From assembly GCA_938048735.1 (NCBI GenBank), contig CALIUM010000021.1:1-62999 (forward strand): 62,999 nt of DNA. Reading direction: 5' to 3'. A program made the position numbers and the translations under genes. This DNA is from an uncultured archaeon. GTDB taxonomy: Archaea > Thermoproteota > Bathyarchaeia > TCS64. Of this stretch, positions 16,442 to 25,838 are shown piece by piece (positions within the stretch are counted from its first letter, which is position 1; every line of letters starts with the position of its first letter). The notes beneath the pieces were generated by a model. It did not search any database and was not told where the DNA came from. It saw only the letters and a list, made by a program, of their open reading frames with translations.

Positions 16442-17824
16442 TTGAGTAGGGCCAACCCATACCTTCCAAACTCCGTCCAGGAGATTAAGGAGAGGATGAT
16501 GGAGAGGTTGGGGATCCGCTCGATAGATGAACTATACTCGGATATTCCTGAGGAGCTGAGGTTTAAGGGCGAGCTGAGGATCCCGGGGCCTCACTCAGAG
16601 GAGGAGGTCAGGAGAGTGGTCACTGCGCTTCTGGAGAGGAACTGGAGGTTCAGGTGCCCCCCCTTCCTCGGGGGAGGGGTCTACCCCCATTACGTACCCG
16701 CAGTTGTTGATGAGATAGTTAGGAGGGCCGAGTTCCTGACAAGTTATACGCCATATCAGCCAGAGGTCAGCCAGGGGATGCTCCAGGCGATCTTCGAATA
16801 TCAGAGCCTCATCTGCGAGCTCGTCGGCCTCGATGTGGCCTGTGCCTCCCTCTACGACTGGTCCTCAGCCCTCGGAGAGGCTGCGAGGATGGCCAACAGG
16901 CTTAACCACAGGAGTACCATCCTCGTCCCACACCTCATGAGCCCGAGAAGGCTTACGGTTCTCAAGACCTACACCGAGCCCGTAGGCATGAAGGTACGTG
17001 GTGTTGATTACGACAGGGAGACTGGCCTTCTAGATCTGGATGACCTGCTGGTGAAGGTTGACGGAAGGGTCGCGGCCGTATACCTGGAGAACCCCTCCTA
17101 CCTCGGGTTCGTGGAGGAGGAGGCTGAGGCCGTTGGGGAGATAGCCCACGAATCTGGCGCATTATTCATAGTCGGGGTGGATCCAATCTCACTGGGGCTC
17201 CTCAAGGCCCCAGGAGACTATGGGGCGGATATAGTGATAGGGGAGGGACAACCATTGGGGAATCACATGAACTATGGTGGACCCCTCCTAGGCATCTTCG
17301 CATGCAGAGATGATCCTCAGATGATCAGGCAGATCCCAGGGAGGCTGATAGGCATGACCGAGACCCTTGATGGATCAAGGAGGGGTTATGTCATGGCCCT
17401 TCAGGCGAGGGAGCAGCATATAAGGAGGGAGAAGGCCACCTCGAACATCTGCTCGAATGAGGCCCTCTGCGCATTGGCCGGCGCCGTCTACCTCTCCCTA
17501 CTCGGGCCCACGGGCCTTAGGGAGCTCTGCGAGGTTCTTGTGAGCAGGGCTCGCTACGCCATGAGGAGGATCTGTGAACTCCCGGGGGTTCGCGCCCCCA
17601 TCTTCAGCAGCTTCCACTTCAAGGAGTTCACGGTCTCCCTGCTGGATAAGCCGGTTTATGAGGTTCACAAGAGGCTCCTGGAGAGGGGGATCCACGGGGG
17701 GAAGCCCCTCGTCGGGGAGTTCCCTGAGCTGGGCGAGGTAGCCCTCTACTGCGTAACAGAGAGGCATACAAAGGAGGACATCGATCTCCTCGTCTCGGCC
17801 TTAGGGGAGGCGTTGGAGGGATGA
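16442..17824 (+). CDS. gcvPA: Glycine dehydrogenase (decarboxylating) subunit 1
   Basis: N-terminal half of the split glycine decarboxylase (P protein) of the glycine cleavage system. Family stretches: FLGGGVYPHYVPAVVDEI, EFLTSYTPYQPEVSQGMLQAIFEYQSLICELVGLDVACASLYDW, GEGQPLGNHMNYGGP and ATSNICSNEALCALA. 460 residues is standard for GcvPA. TTG start at 16442 follows GGGGGGAGGTG. It overlaps gcvPB by 4 bases. gcvT and gcvH are not in the window; glyA, which shares the one-carbon pathway, is 32 kb away. Confidence 0.96.
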   Translation: MSRANPYLPNSVQEIKERMMERLGIRSIDELYSDIPEELRFKGELRIPGPHSEEEVRRVVTALLERNWRFRCPPFLGGGVYPHYVPAVVDEIVRRAEFLTSYTPYQPEVSQGMLQAIFEYQSLICELVGLDVACASLYDWSSALGEAARMANRLNHRSTILVPHLMSPRRLTVLKTYTEPVGMKVRGVDYDRETGLLDLDDLLVKVDGRVAAVYLENPSYLGFVEEEAEAVGEIAHESGALFIVGVDPISLGLLKAPGDYGADIVIGEGQPLGNHMNYGGPLLGIFACRDDPQMIRQIPGRLIGMTETLDGSRRGYVMALQAREQHIRREKATSNICSNEALCALAGAVYLSLLGPTGLRELCEVLVSRARYAMRRICELPGVRAPIFSSFHFKEFTVSLLDKPVYEVHKRLLERGIHGGKPLVGEFPELGEVALYCVTERHTKEDIDLLVSALGEALEG

Positions 17825-19353
17825 GGATGAGGAGGTTCAGGCAGGCAGACTGGGATGAGCCGCTGATATTCGAGCTTGGATGGGAGGGGAGGGCTGGCTT
17901 CTCCGTCCCCGCGGTGGAGCCGGAGGTGAGGGATGAGGTGGGGGAGGTCGAGGAGCTTATCCCCATAAACATACTGAGGGAGGAGCCACCGAGGCTTCCA
18001 GAGGTCTCGGAGGTTGAGGTTCTCCGCCACTACATCCACCTCTCCCAGATGAACTATGGGGTCAACTCCAGCGGCATATATCCGCTGGGGAGCTGCACTA
18101 TGAAGTATAATCCTGTGATCAACGAGGTCCTGGCCTCCAACCCGGCCCTGACCGAGATCCACCCAGACCAGGATGAGGCGACGATTCAAGGGATCCTGGA
18201 GCTGCTATATAGGTTGAAGATCTGGCTCCAGGAGCTGACGGGCATGGAGGACGGGAGCCTGGAGCCAGCTGCGGGGGCTCAGGGGGAGTTTCTGGGAAAC
18301 CTGATCATGAGGGCCTATCACGCAGACAGGGGTGAGCTGGAGAGGAGGAGGGAGGTGATAATACCCGACTCGGCCCATGGGACAAACCCTGCCAGCGCCG
18401 CTATGGCAGGCTTCAAGGTCGTAGAGGTTCCCTCGGGGGAGGATGGATGCGTAGACCTCGAGGCCCTTAAGAGCGTGGTCGGGGAGGGGACGGCGGGTCT
18501 CATGCTGACCAACCCCAACACCCTTGGCATATTCGAGTCGAGGATCTCCGAGATCGCGGAGATAGTCCATAGGGCTGGGGGTTTGATGTACTATGATGGC
18601 GCAAACCTCAACGCCCTCATGGGGAGGTGCAGGCCTGGAGACATGGGCTTCGACATCGTCCACCTCAACCTCCACAAGACCTTCTCCACCCCACATGGTG
18701 GGGGAGGCCCCGGATCAGGCCCAGTCCTAGTGAAGGCCTTCTTATCCGACTATCTCCCCGTCCCGGTGGTGGTCTATAGGGATGGGCTCTACAGGCTGAG
18801 CTACGATAGGCCCAAGACAGTCGGCAAGGTCCACGGATATTATGGAAACATCTCCCCCATCCTAAAGGCCTACGCTTACATCCTCTCCATGGGTGGGGAA
18901 GGGCTGAGGGAGGCCTCGGAGATAGCAGTCCTCAACTCGAACTACCTAGCCCAAAGGCTGAAGGATGTCAGAGGCCTATCCCTTCCCTATGCCCCCGGTG
19001 TACCGAGGAAGCACGAGTTCGTGTTAAGCGCCTCCAAGATGGCTGAGGAGACTGGGGTTAGAGCCCTCCACATAGCCAAGAGGCTCCTCGATTACGGCAT
19101 CCACGCCCCTACCATCTACTTCCCCCTTATAGTCCCTGAGGCCCTTATGATAGAGCCCACTGAGACGGAGCCCCTCGAGGCCCTAGATCGCCTGGTTGAG
19201 GCCTTTGAGGAGATCTCAAGCCTAGCCTACTCTAAGCCCGAGGAGGTCCAGTCATCTCCTAGGAACACCACGGTCGGCCGCCTAGATGATGTGAAAGCCA
19301 GTCATCCTAGAACCATGTGCCTGAGCTATAGGATGCTTAGAAAAACCCGCTGA
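17821..19353 (+). CDS. gcvPB: Glycine dehydrogenase (decarboxylating) subunit 2
   Basis: PLP-bearing half of split glycine decarboxylase. NYGVNSSGIYPLGSCTMKYNP and HLNLHKTFSTPHGGGGPGSGP, with the PLP Lys at about 286, are diagnostic; PDSAHGTNPASAAMAGF and MLTNPNTLGIFE also match. 510 residues. Start ATG at 17821 overlaps the gcvPA stop, so the 1:1 subunit pair is probably translationally coupled. Confidence 0.96.
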   Translation: MRMRRFRQADWDEPLIFELGWEGRAGFSVPAVEPEVRDEVGEVEELIPINILREEPPRLPEVSEVEVLRHYIHLSQMNYGVNSSGIYPLGSCTMKYNPVINEVLASNPALTEIHPDQDEATIQGILELLYRLKIWLQELTGMEDGSLEPAAGAQGEFLGNLIMRAYHADRGELERRREVIIPDSAHGTNPASAAMAGFKVVEVPSGEDGCVDLEALKSVVGEGTAGLMLTNPNTLGIFESRISEIAEIVHRAGGLMYYDGANLNALMGRCRPGDMGFDIVHLNLHKTFSTPHGGGGPGSGPVLVKAFLSDYLPVPVVVYRDGLYRLSYDRPKTVGKVHGYYGNISPILKAYAYILSMGGEGLREASEIAVLNSNYLAQRLKDVRGLSLPYAPGVPRKHEFVLSASKMAEETGVRALHIAKRLLDYGIHAPTIYFPLIVPEALMIEPTETEPLEALDRLVEAFEEISSLAYSKPEEVQSSPRNTTVGRLDDVKASHPRTMCLSYRMLRKTR

Positions 19354-19412
19354 CCCGCGGGTAGCTCACATACTTTTTATACAACTCTTATTGAACTCGT
19401 CTAGGAGGAGCA

Positions 19413-19922
19413 TTGCTGGAAGCCGCGCTTAGCCACCTGATAATGCAGGAGTTTAACTATCTCCAGAGGCCGCCCGTATCCACCCTCCTCATCCTCCTCA
19501 TATCCGCCCTTATAAGCCTGGTCACAGCCCTCGCAAACAGGAAGGTGATGAACTTAGAGGAGTATAGGAGGCTGACGATCCAGTCCCATGAGGTGAGGAG
19601 GGAGCTCATGGAGGCTATGAGGAGCGGGAGCCAGAGGAGGATAGCTAAGGCCCAGAAGCAGCAGCAGGAGATGATGAAGGCCCAGCAGAAGATGATGATG
19701 GACAGGATGAAGATAACCCTCTTCTTCATAATCCCTTTCCTCCTCATATGGCAGGCCCTCGTCAACTTCTTCAAGGGGGTGGTGGCCTACATGCCCTTCG
19801 ACGCCCCATTCATAGGTAGGGAGCTGACAGTCACCCACTGGTACATCATCTGCTCCATATCAACAAACATCATAATATCAAGGATACTTGGTTTGACCTT
19901 CGAGGTCGAATCCACGAGTTGA
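19413..19922 (+). CDS. DUF106/EMC3-TMCO1-like membrane protein (YidC/Oxa1 superfamily)
   Basis: Archaeal membrane insertase-like protein. An N-terminal helix (STLLILLISALISLVTALAN), then the cytoplasmic coiled coil (RLTIQSHEVRRELMEAMRSG ... KAQQKMMMDRMK) and two further membrane segments (ITLFFIIPFLLIWQALV; THWYIICSISTNIIISRILG). This is the DUF106 layout of archaeal YidC-like proteins, and the family usually sits near cmk and secY. TTG start at 19413 follows AGGAGGAG. cmk begins 12 bases after its stop. Confidence 0.92.
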   Translation: MLEAALSHLIMQEFNYLQRPPVSTLLILLISALISLVTALANRKVMNLEEYRRLTIQSHEVRRELMEAMRSGSQRRIAKAQKQQQEMMKAQQKMMMDRMKITLFFIIPFLLIWQALVNFFKGVVAYMPFDAPFIGRELTVTHWYIICSISTNIIISRILGLTFEVESTS

Positions 19923-19934
19923 AGGGGGAGCTGA

Positions 19935-20510
19935 ATGGCTGAGAAGAAGGCCCGAAGGAGAAACCTCGTGATAGCAATTGGGGGCCTCCACGGGACGGGG
20001 AAGTCAACCCAGGCCAGGAGGCTCGCAGCCTCCTTAGGCCTCAGGTATGTATCGGCGGGCTACCTTTTCAGGAAGTTGGCTGAGGAGGCGGGCGTCAGCC
20101 TCGAGGAGCTGTCGAAGAGGGCTGAAGAGGATCCAGAGATAGACCTGCTCATCGACGAGATGACCAAGAAGGAGGCGAAGAAGGGAGGTGTCGTTATAGA
20201 TGGAGCCCTATCAGCCTGGATGGCTGAGAACGCAGACATAAAGATACTCCTCACATCGCCACTAGAGGCGAGGGTGGGGAGGATAGCAGCCAGAGACGGC
20301 CTCACCCTAGAGGAGGCGAGGAGGAGGACGCTGGAGAGGGAGGAGATGGAGAGAAACCGCTTCAAGAGGTACTACGGCATAGATATCACAGACACCTCAG
20401 TCTACGACATCATCATAAACACCGAGCTCTTCGACGCGAAGAGCACGGCGAGAATCCTTAAAAACATCGCCATGGAGTTCCTGGATTCCCTAAAATCTCG
20501 TAAGGGCTAA
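19935..20510 (+). CDS. cmk: Cytidylate kinase
   Basis: Phosphorylates CMP/dCMP with ATP. P-loop GGLHGTGKSTQARRLA at about 17-32, then YVSAGYLFR, the NMP-binding region IDLLIDEMTKKEAKKGGVVIDGALSAW, and the lid EEARRRTLEREEMERNRFKRYYGIDITD. 191 residues, standard for archaeal Cmk. It sits in the DUF106-cmk group upstream of L14e, a commonly conserved archaeal arrangement. Confidence 0.94.
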   Translation: MAEKKARRRNLVIAIGGLHGTGKSTQARRLAASLGLRYVSAGYLFRKLAEEAGVSLEELSKRAEEDPEIDLLIDEMTKKEAKKGGVVIDGALSAWMAENADIKILLTSPLEARVGRIAARDGLTLEEARRRTLEREEMERNRFKRYYGIDITDTSVYDIIINTELFDAKSTARILKNIAMEFLDSLKSRKG

Positions 20511-20588
20511 ATTCCTCTCTCAACACCTCCCAACTTTAACTGGAGTTATCCCCTTACATTCATACTGATAGGCTACCAGGACGCTTTG

Positions 20589-20957
20589 CTATATACCGGC
20601 CAGCGCCAGGGCTCCGCCGATAACTCCTAATAGGAATCCTATGATGAAGCCTCCGCTTATCGGCAGGCTGAGGACGGAGAAGAGGATGACGAGCACTCCG
20701 CCCAAAACATTTCTCCCTTTATAGAGGCAGTAAGCACCTATAAGCACCATGAGCCCACATACAGCCCCTAAGACCGTTAGGAGGAGCAAGAACCATGCCG
20801 GTATCGTGAGCAGCCTATCCCATATCCATGGTGGCTGGCGTACAGTGAAGTAGAGCAGCGCGAAGATATGGGCTAGGCTCAGCAAGACCACGTTAAGGAT
20901 TATGAAAATGCCTGAGATAAGCGAGAGGATAAACCCCGCGACAGGTCTTTTAGTCAT
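20589..20957 (-). CDS. Four-TM small membrane protein
   Basis: 122 residues with about four hydrophobic helices: VAGFILSLISGIFIILNVVLL, PAWFLLLLTVLGAVCGLMVLIGAY, GVLVILFSVLSLPIS and GFIIGFLLGVIGGALALAGI. It resembles small DUF4064/DUF6114-type membrane proteins that start (K)RPxxGFIL and contain LYKGRN-like loops, but the family call is tentative. Convergent with cmk. Confidence 0.7.
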   Translation of the reverse strand: MTKRPVAGFILSLISGIFIILNVVLLSLAHIFALLYFTVRQPPWIWDRLLTIPAWFLLLLTVLGAVCGLMVLIGAYCLYKGRNVLGGVLVILFSVLSLPISGGFIIGFLLGVIGGALALAGI

Positions 20958-21188
20958 AATTCAACACAGCCTCCTCCATAAACAAGTCTCCTCTATAAAC
21001 TTAAGCTTGGTAAGCTTAACTTCCCAATGTTTCGGACTGGTTTTAAATGGTTCAGACACATATATACTATATTAATTATCAGGAGAGGTTGATACTTTAT
21101 TTTGGCTCCCTCCTCAGGCTTACGGGCTGGAGATCTTAGCAACCTATATAATTCCGTTTTTGAATACTGCTCAAAAAGGTGAGTTAAG

Positions 21189-21488
21189 TTGGTAATGGAG
21201 CCGGGTAGGATCTGCGTCAAGCTGACGGGTAGGGAGAGGGGTAAGAGATGCGTTATAGTGGAGATCATTGACAGGAACTTCGCCCTCATAACGGGGCCTA
21301 AGGATGTCACTGGAGTCAGAAGGAGGAGGGTTAACATGAACCATCTCAAGCCCCTCAACCTGAAGATAGATATAGGAAGGGGAGCCTCAGACGAGGAGGT
21401 CAAGGCCGCGCTAGAAAAGGCCGGCTTAAGCCTTGAGAAACCCTTTGAGGAGTCGTTACAGATCACTAGGTCTAGCATGGGTAATTGA
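21189..21488 (+). CDS. rpl14e: 50S ribosomal protein L14e
   Basis: Archaeal/eukaryotic large-subunit protein. PGRICVKLTGRERGKRCVIVEIIDRNFALITGPKDVTGVRRRRVNMNHLKPL is the full KOW-type L14e core, followed by the usual EEVKAALEKAG tail. 99 residues. TTG at 21189 or ATG at 21195 starts the protein. Normally followed by a pseudouridine synthase gene, which is absent here. Confidence 0.95.
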   Translation: MVMEPGRICVKLTGRERGKRCVIVEIIDRNFALITGPKDVTGVRRRRVNMNHLKPLNLKIDIGRGASDEEVKAALEKAGLSLEKPFEESLQITRSSMGN

Positions 21489-21612
21489 AGGGCCCCAAAG
21501 CGAAAGCCTGAAGCCGAAGATGAAGATGTTTATCGAAGTTCGTCAACCCTCCGCTCTGAAGAAACCATTGCCTATATCCCCGCCTTTTCCAGGCGATTTT
21601 CATAAAAAGGAT

Positions 21613-21885
21613 CTAGGCCTCGGGGTGGGATCTGAGGCGGAATAGGATTATAGTTATTGCAAGGAATATGCATATGAAGAAGAGGAGGGCCAGCATGAGG
21701 GGGCTCTCAGGACCGGCCCCTATGATTATCGGTATGGGGCCTATGAGGATGAACCCCCCATAGGAGGCTGAGGTGGCCGGACCCCTCGAAGTAAGCCCTA
21801 TTATGGTCGCAATTATGCCTATGAACATCAGTATGAAGCCTAATAGGAATATCTTCACTCCTAGGCTCACGCTGGCCTCCGGCAT
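21613..21885 (-). CDS. DUF131/TIGR00304-like membrane protein (copy 2)
   Basis: 90 residues with two transmembrane helices around a glycine-rich loop: KIFLLGFILMFIGIIATIIG, GGFILIGPIPIIIGAG, LMLALLFFICIFLAITIIL. The (I)GPIPIIIG loop is the DUF131 hallmark. The open frame extends upstream to 22182, but only from ATG 21885 (preceded by GGGGTGAG) is the sequence protein-like. It begins 5 bases after its paralogue's stop. Confidence 0.82.
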   Translation of the reverse strand: MPEASVSLGVKIFLLGFILMFIGIIATIIGLTSRGPATSASYGGFILIGPIPIIIGAGPESPLMLALLFFICIFLAITIILFRLRSHPEA

Positions 21886-21890
21886 CCTTC

Positions 21891-22130
21891 TCACCCCAAG
21901 TGGAGTATAAGGGAGAAGATTATGAGGAAAAGTGCAATGACCAATGCTGGCAGGATCCACCTCGAACCCTTCCCGAAGATGAGAGGGATCGGCCCGATCA
22001 TGATTATGCCCCCTCCCTCCACCTCCCCTCCTTCCCTCCTTATGGAGCCCAATATTGATATGATTATACCAAGGAATGCCACGATGAAACCCACGAAGAT
22101 CAGGATGATGCCCCATGAAGCCGCGTCCAT
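21891..22130 (-). CDS. DUF131/TIGR00304-like membrane protein (copy 1)
   Basis: 79 residues, same design as the following gene: GIILIFVGFIVAFLGIIISILG, loop GGIIMIGPIPLIFGKGSRW, LPALVIALFLIIFSLILHLG. Tandem pairs of this family are common in archaea, and the two may form a heteromeric membrane unit. Function unknown. Confidence 0.82.
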   Translation of the reverse strand: MDAASWGIILIFVGFIVAFLGIIISILGSIRREGGEVEGGGIIMIGPIPLIFGKGSRWILPALVIALFLIIFSLILHLG

Positions 22131-22309
22131 ATCTCAGCAAAGGGATCCGAAGGAGGGAAGATATACCTTTTCCTGATCCCACCTTTTCCTGATCTCCGGC
22201 GTCTAAATGGAGAGATGAAAGCTTAGGTTAGGGTTTTAAAGATGGATTTGGGTTTTAAAGGGTTTAAGCCCGTATCTCAACCATTCGCTGGCTGCATTCT
22301 CTTCTAAAC

Positions 22310-23122
22310 CTAGGATCCGGGAAATCGTTTGAGGAAGGATCGGATGCACCGCTCAAACTCAGCGGGCTTGTCCTGGGGCACCATGTGGGTCGCCCCCTCC
22401 ACCACCGCCACCTCGAGGCTTGGGATGGCCTTCCTCATCCTCTCGACGGCCTCTCCTGAGACCAGGTCGCTCTCGCCCCCTATGATGAGGAGGGTGGGCA
22501 CCTTTATCCTCTCAACATAAGGCCATAGATCTAATGTCAGGCTTGGCCGTATGGCATCTCCGGTCCCCTTCAGCCTCAGCCTTCCCCCTTCATCCCTGGT
22601 GAAGGCGTACTTCATCCTGTTCTCTAGGGCCTCTGGGGTGAACTTGGGGTACCGCTGGATGAGGTAGCTCCTCGCCTCCTCCTCATCCTTGAAGTATTCC
22701 GGTGGGGGAGGCCGGGGAGGCCTCTTCCCAGGCTCGAAGGGGGCTATGTCAACTAGCACCAGCCCCCTGATCTCGTCCGGGTGCTCAGCCGCTAGGATCA
22801 TGCCCATCATCCCCCCTATGCTGTGGCCTATCAGTATGTTCGGGTAGAACCCCAGCTGCCTATAGCCCCCCCTCATCACCTCAGTGTGTTCCAGGAGGCC
22901 TATGGGCTCCTTAGGCTTCTCGGAGTCTCCGTGGTCGAGGATGTCGAAGGCTAGGAGTTGATATTCGTCCTTCAGGGCCTCTGATAGCTGGTCGAAGGCG
23001 TGGGCGTCCATCCCCATACTGTGGAGGAGAACCAGTTTTAAGCCTCTACCCCCCCATAGGAGGTAGTGGAGCTTGTAGCCCCCGCTCCTCAGATAATCTT
23101 CTCTAGGATACATATCACTCAT
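22310..23122 (-). CDS. Alpha/beta hydrolase
   Basis: 270-residue soluble hydrolase. LLHSMGMDAHAFDQL supplies the oxyanion region, LIGHSIGGMMGMILA the nucleophile elbow (GHSIGG, Ser), IGGESDLVSGEA the acid Asp region, and VEGATHMVPQDKP the catalytic His. Esterase or C-C hydrolase type; the substrate is not predictable. Stands alone, no operon. Confidence 0.88.
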   Translation of the reverse strand: MSDMYPREDYLRSGGYKLHYLLWGGRGLKLVLLHSMGMDAHAFDQLSEALKDEYQLLAFDILDHGDSEKPKEPIGLLEHTEVMRGGYRQLGFYPNILIGHSIGGMMGMILAAEHPDEIRGLVLVDIAPFEPGKRPPRPPPPEYFKDEEEARSYLIQRYPKFTPEALENRMKYAFTRDEGGRLRLKGTGDAIRPSLTLDLWPYVERIKVPTLLIIGGESDLVSGEAVERMRKAIPSLEVAVVEGATHMVPQDKPAEFERCIRSFLKRFPGS

Positions 23123-23390
23123 TTGACTATGAGGCTCAGGCTTTAAGAGTATCGGGTCGACTCATGGTGTCGCGGATGAAACCCAAGCCATTAAATCTGG
23201 AGATCCCCATATCCCTATGGAACCCCTTCATCCTTGGCTTCTGCGCTCTCCCCGGCATCCACCCAGATATGGGATCACATCAAGTTAAGAGGCCAGGCCG
23301 GCAGAGCTGAAGGTTTAGGCCTCCCTGGAAGTTGAGGTAATCTTTAAATCCTCGAAACCAGCCTTCTCGGAGTTAAGCTCTGATGGGGGG

Positions 23391-24575
23391 TTGAGGTTGG
23401 AGAGGAAGGAGAGAAGGGCTTTCAACGCTATCTTCTCCGCCAACTTCATCTCCACCTTCGGGGAAGCCATCCCTCAGCCCTTCCTCTCGATCTTCCTCAC
23501 AGGGCTGGGCATCCCTGCCCCGGTCGTTGGGCTGCTCTATAACGTTAGGAATGTGGTGCAGGCCCTTATCCGCATCCCCATTGGGGTTATGAGCGATAGG
23601 CTTGGGAGGAGGAGGTTGATGCTTCTAGGTTTAATCATCCTCTCCATGGTCCCCCTCCTCTACTATGCCAGCGATGGCCCTTCACTCCCTTTCATCGCTA
23701 TGATGATGGGTGGATTGGGCGTCTCCCTTTACTATCCGCCCGCGGAGGCTTATGCCTCGAAGCTCTTCCCCCCTGAGAGGGTTGGGGAGGCCATGGGGAG
23801 GTTCCACCTAGGCTGGGCGGTGAGCTCCATCATAGGCCCATCGGTTGGGGGGTTACTCGCCCTCTACTTCCCCACATATAGGCCCATCTTCATAATTGCC
23901 TCCGCCGCCACTCTCATTAGCGTCCCCGTGCTATGGCTCAACACTGAGGATGACTCCACCAATCCAGAGTTGGAGGGGGAGCTGAGGTCCTCCCTTATGG
24001 GCCTCCCATCCCTCCTAGCCGGGTTCCTTAGGAACAAGAGGGTCTTGACGGCCTCCTTAACCACCTTTATCCACTCCTTCTGCAACTGGGTTGTTCCAGC
24101 CTTCTTCCCCCTCCTAGCCCATGGCCTCGGGTTCAGCGAGGTCATCATAGGATTCTCCCTGACGGCGAACGCCCTCGTGATGGCCCTCTCCCTACCCCTC
24201 ATAGGGAGGCTCTCAGATAGGGTTGGCCGCTTCCTCCCCATAGCTTTAGGCCTTTCCCTCAGCGTGGTCGGGTTCGGGATCCTCCCAATGGCCCGCGAGG
24301 TTTGGGAGCTGCTGCTGTTGATGGCCCTTATAGGGCTCGGGGGATCCCTAGTATTTCCGGTATCCCAGGCAGCCATCATGGAGGCCCTCCCAGATGGGGA
24401 GAGGGGCGCAGGAGCGGGCCTCTGGGGGGCCACATTATCCTTTGGAGGGGCCTTGGGCCTCCTTACCACGAGCATTGTGGTCTCCATCTCCTCCCTCGAA
24501 CTAGCTTTCCAATTCCTAGCCGCCTCAACCCTCGTAGGCGTGGCCGTCGTGGCCCTTATGAGGAGGCACCTCTGA
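23391..24575 (+). CDS. MFS transporter
   Basis: 394-residue, 12-TM major facilitator. The loop 2-3 motif reads RIPIGVMSDRLGRRRLMLLG (GxxSDRxGRR type) and is repeated in the second half as LIGRLSDRVGRFLP. Helix-rich throughout, ending MRRHL. Probably a drug or metabolite exporter type (DHA1-like). GTG/TTG-type start near 23391 after GGGGGG. Intact, unlike the MFS gene at 55712-56947. Confidence 0.88.
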   Translation: MRLERKERRAFNAIFSANFISTFGEAIPQPFLSIFLTGLGIPAPVVGLLYNVRNVVQALIRIPIGVMSDRLGRRRLMLLGLIILSMVPLLYYASDGPSLPFIAMMMGGLGVSLYYPPAEAYASKLFPPERVGEAMGRFHLGWAVSSIIGPSVGGLLALYFPTYRPIFIIASAATLISVPVLWLNTEDDSTNPELEGELRSSLMGLPSLLAGFLRNKRVLTASLTTFIHSFCNWVVPAFFPLLAHGLGFSEVIIGFSLTANALVMALSLPLIGRLSDRVGRFLPIALGLSLSVVGFGILPMAREVWELLLLMALIGLGGSLVFPVSQAAIMEALPDGERGAGAGLWGATLSFGGALGLLTTSIVVSISSLELAFQFLAASTLVGVAVVALMRRHL

Positions 24576-24900
24576 AGGGATCCCTGCCAAGCCCATCTTT
24601 AACAAAAGGATCAAACCAATCTCCGGAGCTTCCATTAAACATCGCATTTAATCTACAACTTATATATCTAAAATCCCTTTTTACTGTTTGTTTAATATTT
24701 GTGTAAATAATTGGACTAAGTATATATTCAACCTTCACTCTCAAAAAAAAAGATAAAAATATCCTTGAGTTATATTCATAATCTCATCAAAAAACACTAA
24801 ACATAAACCTGCCTTTACCCCTTGAAGCCACATGCCTCAAATAGATGGGGGTCCAAGCGGGTTCCTACGAACCCTTATATTTACCCATGCTGGATCTTGA
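24576..24900. other. AT-rich intergenic region
   Basis: About 325 bases. Strongly AT-rich from 24650 to 24800, in contrast to the flanking MFS gene, with a poly-A stretch near 24747. No gene or repeat recognised. A promoter-like TTATATTTACC (about 24872-24882) precedes the next gene by about 20 bases. Confidence 0.4.
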
Positions 24901-25486
24901 GTGGCAATGTCTTTAAAAGAGGAGTTCTTGGAACTACTTGAGAGGGATAGAGTTTTTCGACGTACAGTTGCCGGTCTAATAGGTTATAGAGACATTATGG
25001 AGAGGTTTGAGGAGCATGATAAGAAGTTCAATGATATACTGGCTGAATTAAGTGGCCTAAGGAAGGATTTTGAGTTGTTGGTCGATAGGGTTGAGGTCAC
25101 TACCGGTAGCATGGGGAGGAGATGGGGCATGGATCTTGAGAGGACGGTTCTGAAGATCTTTAAGGAGACCCTAGAGGCCAGGGGGATAGAGCTTGGAAAG
25201 GTTGAGAAGTTCAGGTTCAAGGATGTCGATGGCAAGGTTACAGGGTTCAAGGGGAAGATCATCGATGTTGATGTCCTCATCAGGGACGATAAGCTCTACA
25301 TAGTCGAGGTGAAGTCCATGGCCGAGATTGAGCATGTCGAGAGCCTCCCAGAAAAGGCCGGCCATTTGGGGAAGATTCTAGGGAGACCAGTGGAAAAAAC
25401 TCTTAGTCGCCGTAAACATAGATAGAGAAGCCTATGAAAGAGCTCGGGAGCTAAACATAGAAGTCATCTACAGCAATATAATATAA
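24901..25486 (+). pseudogene. DUF3782-like PD-(D/E)XK nuclease-fold protein, frameshifted near C-terminus
   Basis: Begins with a helical/coiled-coil region (SLKEEFLELLERDRVFRRTVAGLIG; LAELSGLRKDFELLVDRVE). A restriction-endonuclease-like core follows: GFKGKIIDVDVLIRDDKLYIVEVKS, with Asp and ExK (VEVKS) in nuclease positions. The frame leaves at a six-A run (25394-25399) and stops at 25425. Removing one A restores VEKLLVAVNIDREAYERARE...YSNII, ending at 25486, the usual end of this archaeal family. Either an indel error or a recent mutation. Cellular role unknown; the family is abundant in thermophilic archaea. Confidence 0.75.
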
Positions 25487-25838
25487 TAGATGAAACTTCT
25501 GGAAATAATGTCTTAATCTTAACAATGTTCTCATCGTAACATCAGCATTTTAGCTATTTAAATTAGACCTCAGAACCCTTTTCCTTTACATATTTTTATC
25601 TCTTCAATCTTGTATTCAGATATATACGATTCCATGACCACCGCTCCTAACCTGGATCATATGGTACTAGGTGGGTTGACGAGGGCAGTTTTCAAGGAGG
25701 AGGGCAACCCACTCCAATCTTCAATTCCCTTTATCGATATCTTCTGGTTGTAACTCTCATGTACCTAAAACTCGGATGCCATGGAGGTCTCTCAATTCCC
25801 TTTGATGTCTAAGCAAAAACCCTCAAGATGGTAGTCTT
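25487..25838. other. Non-coding stretch with two CRISPR-repeat-like motifs
   Basis: No gene seen. TCAATTCCCTTT occurs twice as a direct repeat at 25721-25732 and 25792-25803 (71-base period). The complement AAAGGGAATTGA ends like crenarchaeal CRISPR repeats and recurs at 51443-51454. Only the 12-base core is conserved. Confidence 0.35.

Noticed and set aside
21433-21645. 70-codon plus-strand frame after L14e
   Set aside because: It overlaps L14e and shows none of the pseudouridine synthase signatures that normally follow L14e.
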